In this document: in pieces, positions 13,215-19,163 of the stretch
Layout: every line of letters starts with the position of its first letter
Numbering within the stretch: the stretch's first letter is position 1
Assembly: GCA_002353225.1 (NCBI GenBank)
Contig: DEJF01000060.1
Location: 7,788-29,670, forward strand
Length of the DNA stretch: 21,883 nucleotides
Source of the DNA: Prevotella sp. UBA2755
GTDB taxonomy: Bacteria; Bacteroidota; Bacteroidia; Bacteroidales; Bacteroidaceae
Reading direction: 5' to 3'
Position numbers and translations under genes: made by a program
The notes under the pieces: generated by a model
The model's input: the letters and a program-made list of their open reading frames with translations, nothing else
The model's database searches: none
What the model was told of the DNA's origin: nothing

Positions 13215-14399
13215 ATGCTACAAGAACTAAAGATAAAAAACTTCAAGTCGTTTCGTGACGAGGTGGTACTGAGTTTCGAGACATCAGGGAATGACAAATA
13301 CAATAGTGTCGTGACCATGCCCGATGGTGTTCAGCTGCTACGCTTCGCTGTGGTGCTGGGCGCCAACGCCAGTGGCAAGTCAAACCTGCTTGAAGCCATC
13401 GACTTCCTACGAGTCTTCTGGAATAAGATTCCGATAAAGAACGATGAGGGTACGGATGTGCAGCCGTTCTTGATGCAGCCCGATGCCTTGAAATACGACA
13501 CAGAGTTCGACGTGAAACTCTACGTCAACGGCATACGCTATTGGTACCAGTTGGTGGTCAACCCTGAGAAGGTGTGTAGCGAGGTGTTGTATGTCTATCT
13601 CAGCAACCGCCCCACCAAGGTCTTTACCCGTGAGGATGTCAACGGCATATCGAAGTTGACTTTCAACCCTGCTGCAGTCAAACTCTCACAGGCTGAGATT
13701 GATGCGCTCTCTGTCAACTGTCTGCGTAACATGTCTATCCTGGCAGTGTTGAAGAAAGTGAATGTGGCTGTGAGCTACCTTGACGATATGCGCCGTTGGA
13801 TTGACAGTCGCATGATGCCACTCATCAATGGTTCAGACACTGCTATCTCTGACACGACCAAGAACATGCTGTCGGAGGATTCTACGTTCAAGGAATATCT
13901 CATGCACTTTGTGAAGGAGGCAGACTTCAACATCTCCGACATCAAGATCAAGAAGATGGCTGCACTCTTTGGACACAAGGTGGAGACGGAGCGAGGCGAA
14001 GAGGATTATGTGCTGCCCGAGAACAGCCAAAGTGCCGGTACGACTCGTATGGTGGAACTGGAATCTATCATCTACTCGCAACTGAAATGCCAAGGGCTGT
14101 TATGCGTTGATGAGTTGGAGGCCTCTATCCATCCGAATCTGATGGAGTATATGCTCACTCGCTTCGTCAACAAGAAAGACAACCAGTCGCAACTGATTGT
14201 CACCACCCACTACGACCCCATCCTGCGAGATATTGATGACATCTTCGGCAAGGATTCCGTCTGGTTCACGGAAAAAGGGAAGGACGGCAACAGCAACCTG
14301 TTCTCGTTGGTTGAGTTCCGAGGGCTTAACAAGTTGTCATCCATCCACCGTGCCTACATGAACGGGCAGTTTGGAGCGTTGCCTAACATCATCATGTAA
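13215..14399 (+). CDS. AAA ATPase of the RloA/AbiLi kind
   Basis: 394 residues from the ATG at 13215. The 32 extra in-frame codons upstream overlap the promoter, and MLQELKIKNFKSF is the standard beginning of this ABC/OLD-like ATPase family. Walker A GANASGKSN is at 49-57, the signature-like ENSQSAGTTR at about 269-278, Walker B LLCVDELE at about 295-302, and the H-loop IVTTHYD at about 328-334. Such ATPases pair with RloB/TOPRIM proteins in AbiL- or RloAB-type phage defence. The second gene follows after 12 nt, with AAGGAGG overlapping this gene's stop. GC content is higher than in the AT-rich part of the island. Confidence 0.85.
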   Translation: MLQELKIKNFKSFRDEVVLSFETSGNDKYNSVVTMPDGVQLLRFAVVLGANASGKSNLLEAIDFLRVFWNKIPIKNDEGTDVQPFLMQPDALKYDTEFDVKLYVNGIRYWYQLVVNPEKVCSEVLYVYLSNRPTKVFTREDVNGISKLTFNPAAVKLSQAEIDALSVNCLRNMSILAVLKKVNVAVSYLDDMRRWIDSRMMPLINGSDTAISDTTKNMLSEDSTFKEYLMHFVKEADFNISDIKIKKMAALFGHKVETERGEEDYVLPENSQSAGTTRMVELESIIYSQLKCQGLLCVDELEASIHPNLMEYMLTRFVNKKDNQSQLIVTTHYDPILRDIDDIFGKDSVWFTEKGKDGNSNLFSLVEFRGLNKLSSIHRAYMNGQFGALPNIIM

Positions 14400-14404
14400 G
14401 GAGG
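14398..14404 (+). promoter_or_regulatory. Strong Shine-Dalgarno for the RloB-like gene
   Basis: AAGGAGG overlaps the last two bases of the ATPase stop codon and lies 7 nt before the ATG at 14412. Perfect Shine-Dalgarno sites are uncommon in Bacteroidota. It fixes the start and suggests coupled translation. Confidence 0.7.
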
Positions 14405-14411
14405 ACTGTAA

Positions 14412-14993
14412 ATGGCAAGAAAGACCCAACAAAGATCACTCAGACAGCCTGAGATTACGATTATAGGCGAGGGGGCAACAGAACGCTTCTACTTCACCAA
14501 TCTTCGTAGGCTCAAAGGCTACCGCTATACCTGCAAGCCTCGCAACTTCACCGAACAGTCATTAGACGAGATTCAGAAGCAAGTAGATAGAGTTCTGGCA
14601 GACCGAGGTATTGCTGTATGCGTCTTCGATACTGACATCACACGCAACAATCCTACGGAGCGTGCTAAGTTCGATGCGCTATGCCAGAAGTATAAAGACC
14701 GTAAAGATGTTATCATCTGTGACAGTATGCCATCCATCGAGTTCTGGTTCCTGCTGCACTATCTGAACACCAACAGGTATTTTGCAACATCCAACGATGT
14801 GATTGACGTGCTTCATAAGTACATCCCCGACTTCTCCAAACAAGAGAAGTTCCTCTCGAAAGAAAAATGGGTGGCAGACCTATTGGCAGACCACCGCCTT
14901 GAAATAGCCATCCAACGTGCCCTAGCATTTGGAACGGAGGGAGAATCATACAGCAATCTCCCCAAGGCTTTTGAGGTCATTAAAGACAAGTAA
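14412..14993 (+). CDS. RloB/AbiLii-like TOPRIM protein
   Basis: 193 residues. The TOPRIM-type acidic motif is visible as IIGEGATE (17-24, Glu20) and VFDTD (71-75), followed by the family's PSIEFWFLLHY block (about 111-121). RloB proteins are putative nucleases activated by or acting with their ATPase partner, here the gene directly upstream. They are frequent in restriction-linked loci and in the AbiL abortive-infection system. The start is fixed by the strong Shine-Dalgarno. It is the last gene of the island before the right-hand flanking repeat 54 nt downstream. Confidence 0.85.
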   Translation: MARKTQQRSLRQPEITIIGEGATERFYFTNLRRLKGYRYTCKPRNFTEQSLDEIQKQVDRVLADRGIAVCVFDTDITRNNPTERAKFDALCQKYKDRKDVIICDSMPSIEFWFLLHYLNTNRYFATSNDVIDVLHKYIPDFSKQEKFLSKEKWVADLLADHRLEIAIQRALAFGTEGESYSNLPKAFEVIKDK

Positions 14994-15046
14994 CAATTTA
15001 AAGAGAAATAAGCAAATGAACCAAGTTCCCGTCTGTGATAGCCGCA

Positions 15047-15073
15047 AAAAGGTTTCAAAGAGAAAAGCTTGCT
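15047..15073 (+). repeat. Right copy of island-flanking direct repeat (half terminator)
   Basis: Matches 2274-2300 at 26 of 27 positions, but here the complementary 3' arm of the hairpin is absent. So this is not a terminator but a copy of its left half. It lies 54 nt behind the RloB-like gene and marks the right edge of the island. Confidence 0.6.
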
Positions 15074-15142
15074 AATATCTGATATGGGGGTACTCCGATG
15101 CCTCCTACGGGTCATGCAAAGCATCTTTTAGGGGGTAAAGGA

Positions 15143-15292
15143 GATATTCCCAAGGGGCTTAGGGATTATCCCCAAGGGTCTTGAAGCCCGTACCTTCGAC
15201 CCATGGAGCCCAGGGTTTCGACCCTCGGAGGCGGCACCTTCGACCCTCGGAGCCTAGGGCTTCGACCCACGGAGTCCAGGACTTCGCAACCC
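15143..15292 (+). repeat. 22-bp tandem repeat array
   Basis: Four head-to-tail 22-bp units (15194-15215, 15216-15237, 15238-15259, 15260-15281) share CTTCGACCC at the start and a GGAG core. A partial fifth follows (15282-15292). Two diverged units of the same length precede them (15143-15164, 15165-15186), offset by 7 nt. Units differ mainly in the last 6 bases. The array is GC-rich within AT-rich DNA. No spacers separate units, so it is not CRISPR. Confidence 0.8.
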
Positions 15293-15310
15293 ACATGCAG
15301 TATTTTGGTA

Positions 15311-15373
15311 AACACAGAGATACAAAGACACAGAGAAATAATAAAAAACTCTGTATCTCTGTACCTTTGTGTT
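15311..15373. repeat. Imperfect 25-bp hairpin element
   Basis: The arms 15311-15335 and 15349-15373 are complementary at 21 of 25 positions around a 13-nt A-rich loop. The CACAGAG/CTCTGT words belong to a type of short dispersed hairpin repeat found between genes in many bacterial genomes. Confidence 0.65.
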
Positions 15374-15390
15374 GAATAAAAAAGAATTTC

Positions 15391-15544
15391 GCAAAAACAT
15401 ATAACCATATAACATGACAGACCGCAAACCCCGATAAACAGAGGCTTTAAAGCATGTTATATGTTCAGCAACATGTAACATGGCTCAATCCCTTTGTACA
15501 TGGGCATTTGAGTCACATTATGTTATATGGTTATATGTTTTTGC
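15391..15544. repeat. 154-bp MITE-like element with 25-bp perfect inverted ends
   Basis: The ends 15391-15415 and 15520-15544 are exact 25-nt reverse complements. Inside, CATGTTATATGTT and AACATGTAACATG form a nested near-perfect hairpin. There is no ORF, and no target-site duplication is visible. Confidence 0.65.
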
Positions 15545-15597
15545 AAAATAATATTGTTGTATTTGACGGTAATTGTAAAAGAAAAACGTGATTTTCT

Positions 15598-15628
15598 TTT
15601 GCATTTTGCTCGCTTATTCGTATCTTTG
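15598..15628 (+). promoter_or_regulatory. Promoter of pepT (Bacteroidota consensus)
   Basis: TTTG (15598-15601), a 19-nt spacer and TATCTTTG (15621-15628) match the Bacteroidota promoter consensus exactly. The pepT ATG is 36 nt downstream of the -7 element. Confidence 0.8.
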
Positions 15629-15664
15629 CATTTAATTAGATGCTAGTAAATAATTAAAGACGAA

Positions 15665-16888
15665 ATGGATATTACCGAACGATTCCTAAATTACACCAAG
15701 TTTGATACACAGTCAGCAGAGGAAAGCGACAGTGTACCGAGTACCAGTAAACAACTGATTTTCGCAGAATACCTGAGGAAAGAGCTCGAACGCGAGGGGC
15801 TTGATGATGTGGAACTCGATGAGAAGGGTTATCTCTATGCCACTCTGAAAGCCAATGTCAAAGGCGACATCCCTACCATCGGGTTTATCTCCCATTACGA
15901 TACGTCACCTGACTGCAGTGGTGCGGATATCAAACCACAAATTGTCCGCAACTATGATGGTTCTGACATCCTGCTCAGTGAGGGTATTATAAGCAGTCCG
16001 AAGAAGTTCCCCGAGTTGTTACAGCATGTTGGGGAAGACCTGATTGTGACAGACGGACATACCCTGTTAGGTGCTGACGACAAGGCTGGTATTGCCGAGA
16101 TCATACAGGCAATGGTGTATCTTCAGGAGCATCCGGAGATCAAGCACGGGAAGATCCGTGTCGCCTTCAATCCCGACGAAGAGATTGGTATGGGAGCCCA
16201 TCATTTTGACGTAGAGAAATTCGGTTGTGAGTGGGCATATACCATGGATGGTGGTGATGTAGGAGAATTGGAGTTTGAGAATTTCAATGCCGCCTCCGCC
16301 AAGATTACCATCAAGGGAGTCAGTGTGCATCCCGGTTATGCGAAGGGTAAGATGGTGAATGCCAATGCCCTTGCCGCTGAGTTTGCCAAGATGCTGCCTG
16401 AGGATGAGACCCCAGAGACCACTGAGGGTTATCAGGGATTCTATCACCTGTTAGGTATCCAGTCGAATATCGAGCAGGCGAAACTCAGTTATATCATCCG
16501 TGACCACGACAGAGACAAGTTTGAGGACCGTAAGCGATTCGTTCAGGTCTGTGCCGAGAAGATGAACGAGCAATACGGAGAAGGAACGGTTATCGCTGAG
16601 GTGAAAGACCAATATTACAATATGAAAGAGAAGATTGACCCCCAGATGCATGTCATCGACCTCGTGCTGAAAGCCATGCAGGAGACAGGTGTCGCTCCGA
16701 AGGTCAAGCCCATCCGTGGTGGTACGGACGGTGCCCAACTCTCTTTCAAAGGACTCCCCTGCCCTAACATCTTCGCCGGTGGAGTCAATTTCCATGGTCC
16801 TTATGAGTTTGTATCTATCCAGTCGATGGAGAAAGCCATGGAGGTGATTGTGAAGATCTGCGAGTTGACAGCAGGGTATAATGATTAG
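15665..16888 (+). CDS. pepT: Peptidase T (tripeptide aminopeptidase)
   Basis: 407 residues, the normal PepT length. A cytoplasmic dizinc M20 peptidase that removes the N-terminal residue from tripeptides. Metal ligands and catalytic residues are visible: HYDT (His77, Asp79), LLGADDKAG (Asp139), FNPDEEIG (Glu172/Glu173), TMDGG (Asp195) and VNFHGPYE (His377). The dimerisation lid domain lies in the middle (about 205-330). A consensus promoter supports the start. The antiporter gene follows after 13 nt, so the two are probably co-transcribed. Confidence 0.96.
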   Translation: MDITERFLNYTKFDTQSAEESDSVPSTSKQLIFAEYLRKELEREGLDDVELDEKGYLYATLKANVKGDIPTIGFISHYDTSPDCSGADIKPQIVRNYDGSDILLSEGIISSPKKFPELLQHVGEDLIVTDGHTLLGADDKAGIAEIIQAMVYLQEHPEIKHGKIRVAFNPDEEIGMGAHHFDVEKFGCEWAYTMDGGDVGELEFENFNAASAKITIKGVSVHPGYAKGKMVNANALAAEFAKMLPEDETPETTEGYQGFYHLLGIQSNIEQAKLSYIIRDHDRDKFEDRKRFVQVCAEKMNEQYGEGTVIAEVKDQYYNMKEKIDPQMHVIDLVLKAMQETGVAPKVKPIRGGTDGAQLSFKGLPCPNIFAGGVNFHGPYEFVSIQSMEKAMEVIVKICELTAGYND

Positions 16889-16901
16889 TTAAGAGACATC
16901 T

Positions 16902-19163
16902 ATGGCAGACCTTCCTAATTTGATCAACGACCTAGCGCTGATACTGATATCAGCAGGTATCGTCACCTTGATATTCAAGAAACTGAAGCAACCACTGGTA
17001 TTAGGCTATATCGTTGCCGGATTCTTAGTCAGTCCCCACATGCCCTATACCGCCTCTGTGGTTGACATGGAGAATATCCATCTATGGGCAGATATCGGTG
17101 TGATGTTCCTGTTGTTCTCCTTAGGTCTGGATTTCTCATTTAAGAAAATCCTGAAGATGGGAGCCTCACCGATTATCTCCACAGTGACCATTATCTTCTT
17201 CATGTCCGTACTGGGAGTCTGTGTCGGTAAACTCTTCGGTTGGGGCAAGATGGACTGTATTTTCCTTGGTGGTATGCTTGCCATGAGTTCCACCACGATT
17301 ATCTATAAGGCTTTCGATGACTTAGGACTGCGCCAGCAACAGTTTGCCGGTCTGGTGATGAGTGTACTGATCTTGGAAGACATCCTTGCCATCGTCATGA
17401 TGGTGATGCTGAGTGCCATTGCCAGTGGTAACAACCCCAATGGAGGACAGATGTTAGGTTCTATTGCCAAGATCGGTTTCTTCCTTGTTCTGTGGCTGGT
17501 GGTAGGTATCTTCGCCATTCCCGCCTTCTTACGTAAAGTCAGGACTCTTGTCAATGCCGAGGTATTGCTCATCGTTTCCTTAGGATTATGCTGTGCGATG
17601 GCTGTCTTCTCGACGAAGGTAGGATTCTCGTCAGCATTCGGAGCCTTCATCATGGGTAGTATCCTTGCCGAGACCATTGAGGCAGAGCGCATTGAGAAGT
17701 TGGTGGAGCCAGTCAAGAACCTGTTTGGCGCTATCTTCTTCGTGTCAGTGGGTATGTTGGTAGACCCGACTATTCTGGTGGAATATGCCCTGCCTATCAT
17801 CGCCTTGGTATTAACCATTCTCTTTGGACAGAGTATTTTCGGTACCCTTGCCTTCATGTTAGGAGGCGAGTCCCTGAAATCTGCCATGCGTTGTGGTTTC
17901 TCGATGGCACAGATCGGTGAGTTCTCCTTCATCATCGCTTCGTTAGGACTGTCATTAGGTGTGATCAGTGACTTTCTCTATCCGGTAGTCGTTGCCGTTT
18001 CCGTCATCACTACTTTCCTGACACCTTATATGATACGTCTTGCCACTCCCGTCTATAACAGTCTGGAGCGCAGACTACCCAACCGGCTGATTAAGTTGCT
18101 GAACCACCTGTCGATGAGTCATCCGAGCACCACAGAGCAGAGTCAATGGAAGAAACTGCTGACACAGATGACGATGAACACACTGATTTACTCCATTCTT
18201 ACGGCTGCTATGATTACCGTGATGTTCACCTTCGTATTGCCTATCACCCGTAAGATGTTGCCAGGATGGGAACTCCACTGGTATGCCAATGCCATCACAG
18301 GTATTCTCACCATCCTTCTTATCTCTCCGTTCCTACGGGCGATGGTGATGAAGAAGAACCGTAGTGATGAGTGGAAAGCGCTATGGGCAGAGAGCAACAT
18401 CAACCATCTGCCCCTGTTGTTCACCGTATTGGTACGTGTGGTTATCGCTGTTGGCTTCATCTTCTATATCTGCAACTACCTAAGCCGTTTCTCCAGTGCG
18501 GTGATGATTACTATTGGACTTATCGTTGTTGCCCTTATCATCTTGTCGCGTACTATCAAGCAACGTAGTATCAAACTGGAGCGACTGTTTATCCTTAACC
18601 TGCGTTCCCGTGATATCGCCGCTCAGGTAAATGGTAAGAAACGTCCTTTATATGAGGGCAAGTTACTGGACCGTGATGTGCATATCGCCGTCTTTGACGT
18701 ACCCATGGACTCCATGTGGATGGGCAGTTCGCTGAAGCAACTGAATTTCGGTAAGAAATACGGGGTACATATCATCAGTATCCTACGTGCCAACCATCGT
18801 CTGAATATTCCTGATGGCGACTATTTCATCTTCCCAGGTGATAAGTTAGAGGTGATTGGCAGTGATACACAGTTGAACAACTTCAAGCATGCCGTGGAGA
18901 CAGAGACACTGGGCGATGACCTTGCCTTTGAGGAGCGTGAGATGAAACTCCGTCAGATGATTCTCGGCGAAGGCAGTCCGTTTATTGGCAAGACCCTGAT
19001 AGAGAGTGGCATCCGCGATCTCTACAGTTGTATGGTGATTGGTTTGGAGGAAGGAAAAGAGAACCTCTCACCTGTCAGTCCTAACAGGCGTTTCCAAGAA
19101 GGGGATATCATCTGGGTGGTAGGCGAGGAGGAAGCCCTACAGGCATTGTTTACCGCTGATTAA
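16902..19163 (+). CDS. CPA2-type cation:proton antiporter with TrkA-C domains
   Basis: 753 residues, an inner-membrane protein. The first about 380 residues are a Na+/H+ exchanger (KefB/CPA2-like) domain with many hydrophobic helices and motifs such as PLVLGYIVAGFLVSP and LFSLGLDFSFKKI. Unusually, about four extra hydrophobic helices follow (near 428-448, 464-482, 505-525 and 533-550). Two TrkA_C-like cytoplasmic modules end the protein (about 597-665 and 681-753), each with the GD..EV/GD.IWVVG pattern of ligand-sensing domains. No TrkA_N nucleotide-binding domain is seen. It probably exchanges K+ or Na+ for protons; which ion cannot be told. Its stop shares TTAA with the lptD stop. Confidence 0.9.
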   Translation: MADLPNLINDLALILISAGIVTLIFKKLKQPLVLGYIVAGFLVSPHMPYTASVVDMENIHLWADIGVMFLLFSLGLDFSFKKILKMGASPIISTVTIIFFMSVLGVCVGKLFGWGKMDCIFLGGMLAMSSTTIIYKAFDDLGLRQQQFAGLVMSVLILEDILAIVMMVMLSAIASGNNPNGGQMLGSIAKIGFFLVLWLVVGIFAIPAFLRKVRTLVNAEVLLIVSLGLCCAMAVFSTKVGFSSAFGAFIMGSILAETIEAERIEKLVEPVKNLFGAIFFVSVGMLVDPTILVEYALPIIALVLTILFGQSIFGTLAFMLGGESLKSAMRCGFSMAQIGEFSFIIASLGLSLGVISDFLYPVVVAVSVITTFLTPYMIRLATPVYNSLERRLPNRLIKLLNHLSMSHPSTTEQSQWKKLLTQMTMNTLIYSILTAAMITVMFTFVLPITRKMLPGWELHWYANAITGILTILLISPFLRAMVMKKNRSDEWKALWAESNINHLPLLFTVLVRVVIAVGFIFYICNYLSRFSSAVMITIGLIVVALIILSRTIKQRSIKLERLFILNLRSRDIAAQVNGKKRPLYEGKLLDRDVHIAVFDVPMDSMWMGSSLKQLNFGKKYGVHIISILRANHRLNIPDGDYFIFPGDKLEVIGSDTQLNNFKHAVETETLGDDLAFEEREMKLRQMILGEGSPFIGKTLIESGIRDLYSCMVIGLEEGKENLSPVSPNRRFQEGDIIWVVGEEEALQALFTAD

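Noticed and set aside
2150..15073. Intact integrative element or prophage
   Set aside because: No integrase, excisionase, relaxase or structural phage gene is present; only site-like repeats remain.
15143..15292. CRISPR-like array
   Set aside because: The 22-bp units are contiguous with no spacers, and no cas genes are present.
17303..17935. Minus-strand ORF of 210 codons
   Set aside because: It mirrors the antiporter reading frame, which is clearly the real gene.
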